From Adiantum capillus-veneris (lineage: Eukaryota > Streptophyta > Polypodiopsida > Polypodiales > Pteridaceae): a stretch of DNA of 62,000 nucleotides. Positions 20,801 to 31,324 of the stretch are shown piece by piece. The translations under genes were made by a program, and so were the position numbers. The stretch lies in NCBI GenBank assembly GCA_014529385.2, contig CM043969.1:76058676-76120675 (forward strand), given 5' to 3'. Every line of letters starts with the position of its first letter. Positions within the stretch are counted from its first letter, which is position 1. Below the pieces are notes generated by a model. The model was not told the origin of the DNA. It did not search any database and saw only the letters and a list, made by a program, of their open reading frames with translations.

Positions 20801-21477
20801 CTGGGTTGCACTAACCCTGTATGGTGGTCTATTCGGTGGACTAGAACCTGGCACAAGATCTATGGTATGATCCTCAAGTCTCTCAGGAGGTAACTCCCTT
20901 GGCAAAGAGTCCGAAAAACAATCACTGAAACCACTCAAAAAAGTTGACCTGTCTTTATCTAAGGTAGACAAATTAGATACAACTTGAGATACTTCTTTTT
21001 TGCAAAGATCAAGTACGCAGAAAGATGATTCTTTATTACAGATGAAATAGCAGAAGCAGAAACAACTGGAACAGACTCGCCTTTAAGCTTTACATCAAGG
21101 ACATGAGTCTTTCCTCTATGTACAAGGGTAATCTTTTTGTTGTAAGTATCCACCATAGCATGCAACCTGTAACACCATGGGATACCCAGTAACACATCAC
21201 AGCCCTCAAGTGGCATAATATGAAATTCTTCCGCATCCACATAGCTCTGAATGTGCAGACGAAGCTTCCCCAAAATGGGAGTAACGGGCTCTGAATGACC
21301 TGGGCATGCCAAACTTGCTTCCCCTGTCATACCCATCTCCTCTGCACGAATGCCCAACTTTGATGTCAATTCTGGTGATATGAAATTTGCACGGGCTCCT
21401 GGATCAAAGAAAACCAGCACTGTCTGGTCTCTAACTTTGCCCCAAGCTCTGCACAGCTCCGTGGCATCTGTGATTGG
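20801..21477 (-). pseudogene. B pol: aspartic protease and RT leader
   Basis: 20959-21420 encodes FFDPGARANFISPELTSKLG (catalytic triad DPG at 21394-21405 in place of the usual DSG/DTG), CDVLLGIPWCYRLHAMVD and LDVKLKGESVPVVSASA. A frameshift near 21000 precedes the segment linking to RT (PEDHTID-like, decayed). The TAG at 21478-21480 cuts gag from protease. Confidence 0.88.
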
Positions 21478-23073
21478 CTAGTCTCCAACCAAATCTGGAA
21501 CAAGTCCTGCACTTGGCTTTGGCTTCTTCCCTTTATGGTCTGACTTGTCATCCTTATCCTGTGACTTCTTCTGTGGGCATTCATTTGCAAAATGTCCTTC
21601 CTGTTCACAAATGTAGCATTTCTTGGCCTCCCTAAGAGCTTTCCGTTCTTCAAAAGTTTTGCCAAAAAAATGCCTCTTTTGTCCTTGTCCTCGTCCCAAA
21701 GAAGACTTAGATTGCTTCTTGGACGTATCACCTTCTTCGGTGGAGGGCTTCTTTGTGGGAGGCTCAGAAGGCTTTGCTGCAACATTGCCGTTGGCTGAAA
21801 ACTGTTTGCCCTGGGACCCTTTCTTGTGGCTATTAAATTCATCGGAATCTCCCTTCGACAGATTGTTGGCCACTCTTGCATTCTCTATCAACTGAAACAT
21901 ATTCATGACAGTAGTCTTTGTGCAGTAGTCCGTGATTTTCTTGGGCAATCCGCAACAATACTTCTCAATCTGTTCTGACAATGGCACAAACCTGTAAGAG
22001 GTGACTGGCAACAGTGCGGCCCAAAACTGTTTATTGTACTCTTCCAAGTTCGCACACTGTTTAACATTCAACTCGTGCCATTCTGTCATCACATCCACTT
22101 CAAAAGTGTTTGTCAACCATGTAGGCGCAAAAAGCTGTTTGAATTGGACCCACGTTGTTGGGGCTTGACCCTGGTTCAACAATGCGGTCCACCATTGAAG
22201 CGCATTCCCTTTCAAGAAAGTGGCAGCCTTGCGTATCTTTGAAGATTCCGTGAAGTTCCCTCCAGCATAAGCTGCATCGAACTGCTATATGAAGGTCAAA
22301 GCCTTCAATTGATCCTCAGTTCCTCTGAAAGTTTCAAACTTCACTCCCTGCCCACCTTCCTTGTAATCCTTCAGCTGACTCAAAGGAGCCACATTATCAT
22401 AAACAGGTGCCTGTAACAGTGGTGCTCCATGATTGTTCATTCCAGCACTCGCATCAACTGTTTTACCTGTCATATCGGCATTTTGTACGTATGGCTGCGA
22501 AAAACCAGCCATACCAAATTGTGTTCCAGGCACTCGAAACTGGCCGTAGGCACCCTGAAAACCACCCATGCGTGTTTGCATTGTCCCGAACACATTCCTT
22601 GGCATATAACCTGTGGAAGGTCCAGCCATAGCTTGAAACACTGAACCACCTCCAAAATAACCAGGATAAGTATTAGGTAATGGAAGGGTCTGACGCATAG
22701 CCTAGTCATTACTCCCTTGACCATTCACAAACGGTTCTTGTCCAGCTAAAGCAAGTTGCTTTGGATCATTGGACACCGCTAGTTGCCCAACCACATGGGC
22801 TTTCCCTCGAGCATCATGAGTCCTCTGCGCATTGGAAATCTCCTTTTCCTGCAACGGCTGAGTCATGCCCTGTGTAGGAGGTTGAAAACCCTGTGTCGGA
22901 GCCTGTAAGAACTCCTGCATCCTTGGGTTGTTAGCCAACTGCTGAAACATGTCCATGCAGCAATGCAGTTGAGTTCTAAACAACCTGTCCTCTTCTTGAA
23001 GAGTTGAAGGAACTTTCTCCGTGCCATGTGAGGAAGATCCCTCTTCAGGTACTTGGTCTCTCTTCTCTGCCAT
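21478..23073 (-). pseudogene. B gag
   Basis: The probable start is ATG at 23073 (MAEKRDQVPEEGSSSHG), homologous to the D start MADKGKG. It is split by stops near 22700 and 22282. Segments: 22702-23073 N-terminus with LHCCMDMFQQLANNPRMQEF; 22285-22698 Gly/Met/Gln-rich region (YFGGGSVFQAMAGPS); 21478-22215 capsid (ALQWWTALLNQGQAPTTW, YRFVPLSEQIEKYCCGLPK) and zinc knuckle CYICEQEGHFANEC. It packages element RNA. Confidence 0.93.
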
Positions 23074-23092
23074 AACGACAAGCTCTGTGTTG

Positions 23093-23097
23093 CTTTC
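23093..23097. other. Target-site duplication of C (left copy)
   Basis: CTTTC directly precedes TGTCACC and recurs at 27640-27644 directly after the C 3' LTR. Joining the two sides restores the B leader. Confidence 0.92.
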
Positions 23098-24577
23098 TGT
23101 CACCAGCGTGTGACTACTATCTATCCTTTTTGTTGATTTCTTTCTTATTATCTATTTACTTTCACTTTTTGGAAACACCCCTCGGGAAATCTAACTGCCC
23201 TGCATTGCATAGCTAGTGTGGAACTCTCCAGAGGGAGTCCAGGCTTGAGGGCAAGAGAGCACTAAGGTTGGACTAGGATTATGGTTAGCCAAACTGGGGT
23301 CATTGACTAGCCAAAGTGGAATCCTTTGCTACAGAGGCTACATTTCAGTTATGGGTGTGGCTGCAGTGTACAAAGGGAGTCAGATGACCTAGAAAGATAC
23401 AATGGCAGCATCTCCTAAAATTTTGGGAACTGCTATTTTGGGACCTGAAAATGTCTTCGCGTCATTACGTGCAGTTTGACATGGAGATCATTTTGTTACT
23501 ATGTGGCCAAGTCAACAGAGGCTGCAGGTGAGATATTTTTAGACCCGAGGGTCTAAAGCGGGAAAATGCACAAATGAGTGACACTTTGCACTCTGAGGCC
23601 AGTTTACTACTTATAGAGAAGGCAAAAACGTGATTTTCAGCTGTGAGCTCATTTTCAAGTTTCCTGTCACAGGTTAAGAGCTATGGAGTGCTTGCTTTCC
23701 CTCCTATGTACAGTGCGGTGCCAGGAGTGATGCCCTGCACTCTACGCACTGCCCTCTCTCTCCCCTATGGCAGTATGTTATGCCCCTCTAGTGGGCTTTT
23801 CATTTGACCAATGTACAGTTGCGTGGGTTCATGCCCGATTGCCGAGGCAAGAGCCTCTTGCACAGGTACTGGATTAGCTAGCGGCTAATCCCCCCGTAGG
23901 TACAGGTGAATTCGGAGAGGTTTCACACCAGAAATCACGTCCGATTCAAAGGGCAAGTAGCCCTATAGGTGCGGGAGCTCGAGGACTTGCTAGGGATGCG
24001 ACCGGCACGCGAAACGGAGCCCGAAACAGTGAATTACAGCCTGCTGTGTATTTTTGCAGGTTTAAAGTTTTGCCCCTAAACGGTCCCTAATACCGCCCAG
24101 GAGGTTCGGGGACGCGAGGGGACCGTTGTACAGGTGATCTGGCGCATTTTCGGGGCTGAAAACAGAGAATTCAGCGTGTTGCAGATTCTCGCCAGGTTTT
24201 GCAAAGTGCCCATATGCGTCGGGAAAGTCGTTCAATGCGTGGGAATACTGACTGTGAAGGGTCCTAGTAGAGTTATGTTGCCGAAATCGGGCCGGAACAG
24301 TTGAAATTCAGCCAAGCTTGTGCGGGGCAGCTTATAGGGAACCACAGCGTTTGTTCCCTCTTTTAAACAATAAAGAAATACCGAAAGGGGCGCCTAAGTT
24401 AGGGGCCAATCTGGTGTCGGTCTTCTCATACAGGTGCATTCTAGCAGCCTGTATCCCTTTCCCCCGTGTTGTGTCTTGAAAGTACAGGTAGAATAGACGA
24501 CTAATAATGGGTGAAAACTAAATCAAGGTTTGAAGTAAAGTCTACCGCCCTTTTTGGATTGAACAGGCCGGTTTTCA
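23098..24577 (+). repeat. C 5' LTR
   Basis: It starts TGTCACCAGCGTGTGACT and ends CCGGTTTTCA. It shares with D a stretch around GTTCATGC...GAGGCAAGAGCCTC and, near 24368-24410, the AATAAAG/GGGGCGCC block. Confidence 0.95.
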
Positions 24578-24594
24578 TGGTTCCATCTCCGGGA
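24578..24594 (+). other. C primer-binding site
   Basis: TGGTTCCATCTCCGGGA directly after the LTR. D has TGGTTCCATTGCCGGGAT at 32803. The complement resembles the 3' end of plant tRNA-Glu (CCGGCAACGGAACCA, from memory), with one or two mismatches. Confidence 0.75.
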
Positions 24595-24684
24595 TTAAAT
24601 CACTTTTTTCCATAGAAGTGAGCCTTGGTCAGGTTGGGCTTGAAGACACAGGGGATCGTAGACCAGACACAGGGAATTATAATT

Positions 24685-25643
24685 ATGGCTGACAGACCAG
24701 ATGATGTGACTGAAGAGGTTTCCTCTTCACAGGGTCAACAGACACATGAAGTGGGTGAGTCTTCAAGACCACCACAGACGGATGATGATATATTCAGGAC
24801 CCAGTTGGCTACTGCTGTGGCTATGTTCACACAAGTAATGCAGAACCCGAGGTTTTTAGCCTTTCTGCAACCTCCTCTTCCATCTGAGCAAGTGGGTCAC
24901 TGTATCATATTCAAAAGCCTGTTAAGGCTCGAGCATAGGTGATTCATATTGCACAGTCAATGGAAACATCTGTACACTTGACGGAGAACATGCAGTCTCC
25001 ACAACCTGTGCCTAAGGTGCAAGAACAGGTGGCTGAGATGCCAGTCTTTCAAGCTGTACCAGTTCAGGGACAATGGTGGACAACTTTATTGCTGCAAGGG
25101 CAAGCTCCGTCCTCATGGATTTACTTCAAGCAGATTTTTGCAGCAGCATGGTTATCTGATGACTTTGAAGCAGATGTCATGACAGAATGGCACCAGCTTA
25201 ATGCTACCACTTGCAAGAATCTGGATGACTACAATCAGAAGTTTTGGAAAGCTCTACTTTCAGTAACTTCTTATAGGTTTGTGCCATTGATAGAACAGAT
25301 TGAAAAATATTGTTGTGGCCTACCCAAAGGATTGAGAAAGTACTGTACGAAGACCAAAGTCACTACTTTGACGCAGCTCATCGAGGTAGCAAACACTGGC
25401 AATGGTTTGCTCAAGGGAGAAGATTGTGAATTTAATACTGGCGTCAAGGAAGGATCAGCCAAGAAAAATTCAGCGAAGAAGTATGTTCCCAAGGAGGCTC
25501 CGAAAGTGACTCAGGAGCCAGCCAACGCAGGGAAAGACAAAGCTACGGCTGAATCAGAAAAGGGACCAGCGAAGAAATGGAAAAGACGTTTTCCTCGCAA
25601 GTCAGAAGAGCAAAAGAAGGTCCTGAGGTCAGAGAACAAATGA
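24685..25643 (+). pseudogene. C gag, internally deleted
   Basis: ATG 24685 gives MADRPDDVTEEVSSSQGQQT and FRTQLATAVAMFTQVMQNPR, parallel to D. A stop at 24940-24942 and a frame change interrupt it. The second part (24939-25643) jumps from the PVFQAVPVQ segment straight to WWTTLLLQGQAPSSW, omitting about 190 residues present in D (the Gly/Met-rich region and start of capsid). It keeps YRFVPLIEQIEKYCCGLPKG but stops at LRSENK, just before the zinc knuckle should begin. Confidence 0.88.
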
Positions 25644-26153
25644 TGTACATGGTATTTAAAGTGAGCTCAAATGAAATACCTGTTACATGAATGTTAGAGC
25701 TGTACAGATTGTCAGTTTGGCAATTGCTCTTATGGAATGTCCAAAAGTTTGGTTAGTGCTATAGAAGTGAGTATTTCTTGTCAGTTTGTCAAGGATACAG
25801 TAATTGCTTCTATTAAAGGGTACACGTGTAACTGCATTCTTAAACTGTTGGTTTGGGTATGCTCGAAAGTGTTACTGGGCCCAACATGTACTATAAGACA
25901 GTGGCAAAATGTGTGGCTATCATTTTGTCATTGGAAAGTTAGTGACTCAAAAGCAATGGCAGAGTGCGAAGCTACCACTATGTCATTGGGACAGGGTTCG
26001 CACGCAAGCAATACATGTGTTGACGAGGTGTTGAATACACCAGGGTTGACAATGAGCATGTATGTGTCGTACATGTGTTGACAGGTGTTGAATACATCAG
26101 TGTTGACTGTGAGCATGTATGACATAGATGCAAACGAGGACGTTTGAGATTTC
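25644..26153 (+). other. C interior without coding sequence
   Basis: Between the gag end and the polypurine tract there is no RT, integrase or protease trace. A 26000-26120 stretch repeats GAGCATGTATG and TGTTGAATACA-type units. It probably represents the 3' untranslated part brought next to gag by the deletion. Confidence 0.6.
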
Positions 26154-26163
26154 AAGAGGGGGG
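26154..26163 (+). other. C polypurine tract
   Basis: AAGAGGGGGG followed by TA and the LTR start TGTCACC. D has the same context (TTTCAAGAGGGGGGTA) before 38277. Confidence 0.85.
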
Positions 26164-26165
26164 TA

Positions 26166-27639
26166 TGTCACCAGCGTGTGACTACTATCTATCATTTTTG
26201 TTGATTTCTTTCTTATTATCTATTTACTTTCACTTTTTGGAAACACCCCTCGGGAAATCTAACTGCCCTGCATTGCATAGCTAGTGTGGAACTGTCCAGA
26301 GGGAGTCCATGCCTGAGGGCAAGAGAGCACTAAGGTTGGACAAGGATTATGGTTAGCCAAACTGGGGTCATTGACTAGCCAAAGTGGAATCCTTTGCTAC
26401 AGAGGCTACATTTCAGTTATGGGTGTGGCTGCAGTGTACAAAGGGAGTCAGATGACCTAGAAAGATACAATGGCAGCATCTCCTAAAATTTAGGGAATTG
26501 CTATTTTGGGACCTGAAAATGTCTTCGCGTCATTACGTGTAGTTTGACATGGGGATCATTTTGTTACTATGTGGCCAAGTCAACAGAGGCTGCAGGTGAG
26601 ATATTTTTAGACCCGAGGGTCTAAAGCGGGAAAATGCACAAATGAGTGACACTTGGGACTCTGAGGCCAGTTTACTACTTATAGAGAAGACAAAAACCTG
26701 ATTTTCAGCTGTGAGCTCATTTTCAAGTTTCCTGTCATAGGTTAAGAGCTATGGAGTGCTTGCTTTCCCTCCTATGTACAGTGCGGTGCCAGGAGTGATG
26801 CCCTGAACGCTACGCATTGCCCTCTCTCTCCCCTATGGCAGTATGTTATACCCCTCTAGTGGGATTTTCATTTGACCGATGTACATTTGTGTGGGTTTAT
26901 GCGCGATTGCCGAGGCAAGAGCCTCTTGCACAGGTACTGGATTAGCTAGCGGCTAATCCCCCCGTACAAGTGAATTCGGAGAGGTTTCACGCCACAAATC
27001 TCGTCCGATTCAAAGGGCAAGTAGCCCTACAGGTGCAAGAGCTCGAGGACTTGCTACGGATGCGACCGACACGTGAAACGGAGCCTGAAACAGTAAATTA
27101 CAGCCTGCTGTGTATTTTTGCAGGTTTAGGGTTTTGCCCCTAAAAGGTCCCTAATACCCCCAGGAGGTTCGGGGACACGAGGGGACCGCTGTACAGGTGA
27201 TTTGGCGCATTTTCGGGGCTGAAAACAGAGAATTCAGCGTGCTGCAGATTCTCGCCAGGTTTTGCAAAGTGCTCGTATGCGTCGGGAAAGTCGTTCAATG
27301 CGTGGGAATACTGACTGTGAAGGGTCCTAGTAGAGTTATGTTGCCGAAATCGGGCCGGAACAGTTGAAATTCAGCCAAGCTTGTGCGGGGCAGCTTATAG
27401 GGAACCACAGCGTTTATTCTCTCTTTTAAACAATAAAGAAATACCGAAAGGGGCGCCTAAGTTAGGGGCCAATCTGGTGTCGGTCTTCTCATACAGGTGC
27501 ATTCTAGCAGCCTGTATCCCTTTCCCCGGTGTTGTGTCTTGAAAGTACAGGTAGAATAGACGACTAATAATGGGTGAAAGCTAAATCAAGGTTTGAAGTA
27601 AAGACTACCGCCCTTTTTGGATTGAACAGGCCGGTTTCA
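26166..27639 (+). repeat. C 3' LTR
   Basis: It matches 23098-24577 nearly base for base, with scattered substitutions and a few small indels, and ends CCGGTTTCA before the target-site duplication. Confidence 0.95.
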
Positions 27640-27687
27640 CTTTCACCCACAACAATCCATGCTGCACTTCTTGAAGAAAAAGTGACT

Positions 27688-27705
27688 ATCCCGTCGATGG
27701 AACCA
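27688..27705 (-). other. B primer-binding site
   Basis: The minus strand reads TGGTTCCATCGACGGGAT right after the B 5' LTR, the same type as in C and D. The intervening leader to C is 27645-27687. Confidence 0.8.
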
Positions 27706-29039
27706 TATAACTGGCTTGTACAACGTAGAGGGCGGTACTATTTCAATTACCTGTTAACTTTACACAGAGCACTGAGAACAGAAGAGAACACAGTTGCGTC
27801 CAGCGACTAGAATGTCACTGCGCACACGAGACCGACACCCTGTAGGCCCCAAAGACTAGCGCCCCTTTCGGTATTTCTTTATTCAAATTAAGGTAGATGA
27901 TCCGACCACTTTGCACAAGCTTTCACAAAGCTGTCCAAACCTGGCGAGGGCTGAAAACGCAGGTTTTCGACCTGACTTTGGCAGCATAACGGTGCAAAAA
28001 CCCCTGTAGGTCAAAAACACCTGTCTAGGACGGATTCCCTCGCTATCTGGAAGCTTTCTGGTGAGCTGTCACAGAAATTCAGCGGGCTGTAATTACCTGT
28101 TTTTCACTGCCGGGTGCCCAAAAGCCTGTACACGCATCCCAAGGCTCTCACAAGGCTCCCTCGGGGTTCCCTTGCAGTTTAGGTGCGAAACCCTAAACCT
28201 GCAAAAAAACACAGCAGGCTGTAATTCGCTGTTTCGGATCATTTTTAGCGGAGCGAACACGCCTACGTGTGTCCCAAGGGCTCCCATACGTAATGGGACA
28301 GTTCCCCTGTGAATTGGACGAGTTTTCACGCGAGAAAACTCTCCAAACTCGCAATCTTTCGCGATGGAACTGTGCGTACCTGTGGGGGATTAGCAATTAG
28401 CTAATCCGGTTCCTGTTTAGAAGGCTCTTGCCTTGGCAAACGCGCGTAAACCCCGAGAACTGTACATGTTCATCTGAGTAGCCAGTGGGGCATTACCATA
28501 TGTGCCAAAGGGGGGAGAGAGATGCACGAGAGCAAATCATCGCGCTACATGAGACAGAGGAGAAGGCAAGCTTTCCATTAAAGCTGTAGACCTGCACCCA
28601 CTACTCACACACAGTGTAGCTCACTTATTGCAAAAATCAGCCTTCTCTCTCAAATTGGGCGCCCCCTCTTGTTGATGGAAGTGGAAAATCCACCTGGAAC
28701 CGCCATGTGTCCAATTTACCCCTTTTGAGTTAATTCTCTAGTTCCCACTGACCTATAAAGTTATAAGTGACTTTCCGAGTGGCCCAGACTTCATTTGGCG
28801 CACACAGGCTTCCATACTCATCAGAATTCAGTGCTAACTGGCCCGACCAGTCCCAGACTGACCGACCATGACTCCCGTTGTGAGAAACCTTTTCGGCCGC
28901 AGCCGTTTCACACTGGCTATGCAATGTCCACTTGCACCTTTTCAAGGGTTCCGAGGAAAACAAGTAAAAATAAAAATAAATAAAAATATCTAGTACTTAT
29001 TTACGGAAGGCAACAGGAAAAATACAGCTCCTGGTGACA
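27706..29039 (-). repeat. B 5' LTR
   Basis: On the minus strand it starts TGTCACCAGGAGCTG and ends AAGCCAGTTATA. It contains the AATAAAG/GGCGCC block near 27845-27885. The outer 280 bp (28760-29039) has no counterpart in the truncated 3' LTR. Confidence 0.92.
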
Positions 29040-29474
29040 GATATTGTGATGCAGACATGGCAAGTGACATGGATACTAGGAAATCTACCAGTGGATATGT
29101 ATTTGCCATTGCTAGTGGTGCAGTCTCTTGGTGTTCTAGGTTACAGAAAATTGTGGCATTGAGTACTATTGAGGCTGAATATATTTCAGCCACAAAGGCT
29201 TCAAAAGAGGCCATTTGGTTGGGTAGACTTGCAAAAGATCTTGGCATGCCTGCTCATACACCCGTGTTGGGTTGTGATAAGCAGAGTACTGTCTATTTAG
29301 CCAAAAAATGCCATGTTTTATACGCGTACCAAACACATAGATGTGCGGTACCACTTCATACGACAGGTATTGGAGGATGGTCTAGTCACTTTGACTAAGA
29401 TTCATACACAGGATAACCTTGCAGATGTTCTCACCAAGAGTCTTGCTAAGGCTCAACATGAGCATTGCGTATAG
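29039..29474 (+). pseudogene. E RNase H, after the B insertion
   Basis: It resumes with CDADMASDMDTRKSTSGYVF and LSTIEAEYISATKASKEAIW. A frameshift near 29310 disrupts the C-terminal motif that in A1 reads HSRTKHIEVRYH. It continues the frame broken at 17281. Confidence 0.9.
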
Positions 29475-29516
29475 CTGGTGGGAGTTGGTTAACTTAAAGG
29501 CGTCATTTATGCCTTT

Positions 29517-29526
29517 GAGTGGGAGG
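29517..29526 (+). other. E polypurine tract
   Basis: GAGTGGGAGG, then T and the LTR start TGTTGGG. Confidence 0.8.
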
Positions 29527-29527
29527 T

Positions 29528-29810
29528 TGTTGGGTTAAAGGCCTAAATAACTCCTTTTTGTACATTTATATACTTTGTTCAGGTTCATATTGAATCTGGA
29601 CACATTTTTATTAAAGTCACTTATAATAAAAGTGGGAAAACCCAAAACTCACTTATTGAGTTTTCCCCAATAACGTGAGCTCTCTCTCTCTCTCTCCCTG
29701 CTTCGATCCCTAGCGCTTCCTCTCTGCTGCACTCCGCCTCCTGCTTCTTGCCCCAATCCTGCACTACATTGCGATGCGCACCTACTGGTACCTTCTGCTT
29801 CGCGCTTTCA
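29528..29810 (+). repeat. E 3' LTR
   Basis: TGTTGGGTTAAAGG to CGCTTTCA, followed by the TCTAA target site. It matches 8220-8528 apart from substitutions and the shorter CT tract at 29680-29697. Confidence 0.95.
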
Positions 29811-29815
29811 TCTAA

Positions 29816-30248
29816 AAAAGCAATTTTTGAAAGATACTTCAAGACTTGGCATCTGCCCTCTAAAGCAACTAAAGAAAAATCCTCGTAGCACACATATAGA
29901 ATAATCAATCTATCCCCAAAGGTGAGAGAAATGCGACTTACGACCCTCAAGGCAAGCTCCTAATAGCGATGAAAGTACCTTTGCCCAAAAGGTTGATGTC
30001 GTCCATTGAGCCTTTGTCCAAAGCAGCCAAACAACATATAAGCCACCTACCCAAGTCCTGACCAAGACTGCATTAGTGGAAGAGGGTTAGGAACATGTAG
30101 AGAGCTACGAAGGGACAAGTATAGGGAAGGGAAAAGAGGCTATGATTTGTGACAATGAAGCCACCAAGGTGCAAGAGAAGAGTGTTGAGGTGCATAGCTT
30201 CACAATGCAAAGCCCCGAATGCCCCCGCAAAGATAATCTGTTGGTCTT
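29816..30248 (-). pseudogene. Decayed zinc-knuckle reading frame, part 2
   Basis: This is the sequence to the right of E, read on the minus strand before the segment at 7656-8219. 29621-29950 stays open across the site (VSRISLTFGDRLIILYVC, LKYLSKIAFL). Removing E with one TCTAA brings this next to LPAQF and the zinc knuckle. No clear domain is seen in this half. Confidence 0.35.
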
Positions 30249-31324
30249 TGTCACTTGCACATCTAACCCTATGTGTACGTGGACAAGCTACTTCATGACA
30301 TGGGTTAAAGTTCAGTTCAGTCAACCTAGATTAGGAAGTGTTCTAGCACTTCGTGAGTCTGTTTGCAGACCGTGCATGTCCAGACACTTAGAGTAGATGC
30401 ATATCCTATGGTTGCACATCATCAGATTTCTATCAGAACCCATCAAGAGCATATTTACAGTGCATAGACCTATTTTCCCTATTTTAGCCATTTTTCACTT
30501 ATTATTAATAAGTGACTTTTGTTGGGAAACTGGGTAGGGCAATTTGACAAGGAAGTATATAAGAAACCCTAGCGCTAGCACTTTCTGGCAGAACAGGCGG
30601 CAAGGACCAGACATCCAACAGGCACCTTCTCTGCAAGACCTTCCACGGCGGTAAACCTAGCGCTTTCAGCCTACAGACAGCCTAGCGTTTTTGCATCAAT
30701 CCAGCCCCTAGCGTTTTTGCATTGTAGATCAGCCCCGGCGTCAGCTAGACACAGCAGATCCATAGTGTTTTTGCATCAACACAGAATCAGCCCTAGCATT
30801 TTGGATCAGCTGGACCACTCAGCGTTGTAGATTCTTCGCGACAAAACACCCAAAAGCATGAGCCTTTTCAGTTTTCAGCATCAAGACACTGCAGAATAGC
30901 CCCAAACTTTGCAGATCTCACCTTTCTGCAACAGATCCTCGCCGCACGGTTAGATCCACCGAAGTTCGCAGATTCAGCCCGGAAAACGCAGATTTCAGCA
31001 TCTGCATTTTTAGAGCATTGTCGTCGCATCGTCGTCACCGACATAGAGTCAGAATTCAGCAGATAAATATTTGCAGATTTCAGCCAGTAGCGTTTTCAGA
31101 TTTCAGCCCGTCTTGTCGTCGTCCTCATCGTCGTCGACATCGTCGGCAAGTCCATTGCATTGTAGAGATTTGTGCAATTAATAGTAGACTGCTCTCGCCA
31201 CAGAGAGTGGGGCCTTCGGAGGAGGGTTTGACAACATTCTAGTGTCGTATTCTTCTCTCGCTATCTCTCAGTCTCAGCACCTTCATTCATAGTGTTCACC
31301 ACTTTGTTTGTGTCCATTGCACTC
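30249..31324 (+). repeat. I 5' LTR, part left of D
   Basis: It starts TGTCACTTGCACATC and is closely matched by 45913-46868. It contains repeated CCTAGCGTTTTTGCATC and ATTTCAGC units (30650-31110) and CGTCGTC runs near 31020-31150. Confidence 0.88.

Larger units (their letters stand above)
23098..27639 (+). mobile_element. Gag-only chromovirus derivative C
   Basis: A complete element with two long LTRs (1480 and 1474 bp), CTTTC target sites, primer site and polypurine tract, but only 1.6 kb of interior. It encodes a shortened gag and nothing of protease, RT, RNase H or integrase. Its gag and LTR are related to those of D. The LTRs are nearly identical, so this deleted form was probably copied as such, with enzymes supplied by a relative. 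Confidence 0.93.
17282..29039 (-). mobile_element. Ty3/gypsy chromovirus B, interrupted by C
   Basis: GATAT at 17277-17281 and 29040-29044 are the target sites in E. The 5' LTR is on the right (27706-29039), followed on the minus strand by the primer site, gag, protease, RT, RNase H and integrase, and a truncated 3' LTR on the left (17282 to about 18382). C (23098-27639) entered its leader just upstream of gag. The LTR terminates in TATA rather than the usual CA. Premature stops and a deletion at the pol-LTR junction make it defective. Confidence 0.93.
8220..29810 (+). mobile_element. Ty1/copia element E, interrupted by J and B (with C inside B)
   Basis: LTRs lie at 8220-8528 and 29528-29810, with matching TCTAA target sites. 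Removing J (8878-13465) and B (17282-29039) leaves an element of about 5.2 kb in standard copia order: LTR, Met-tRNA primer site, gag, protease, integrase, reverse transcriptase, RNase H, polypurine tract, LTR. B cuts the RNase H frame between the Gly of LKVAG and CDADMAS. Many stops are present. K (43007-45764) is a second copy of the same family. Confidence 0.95.
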
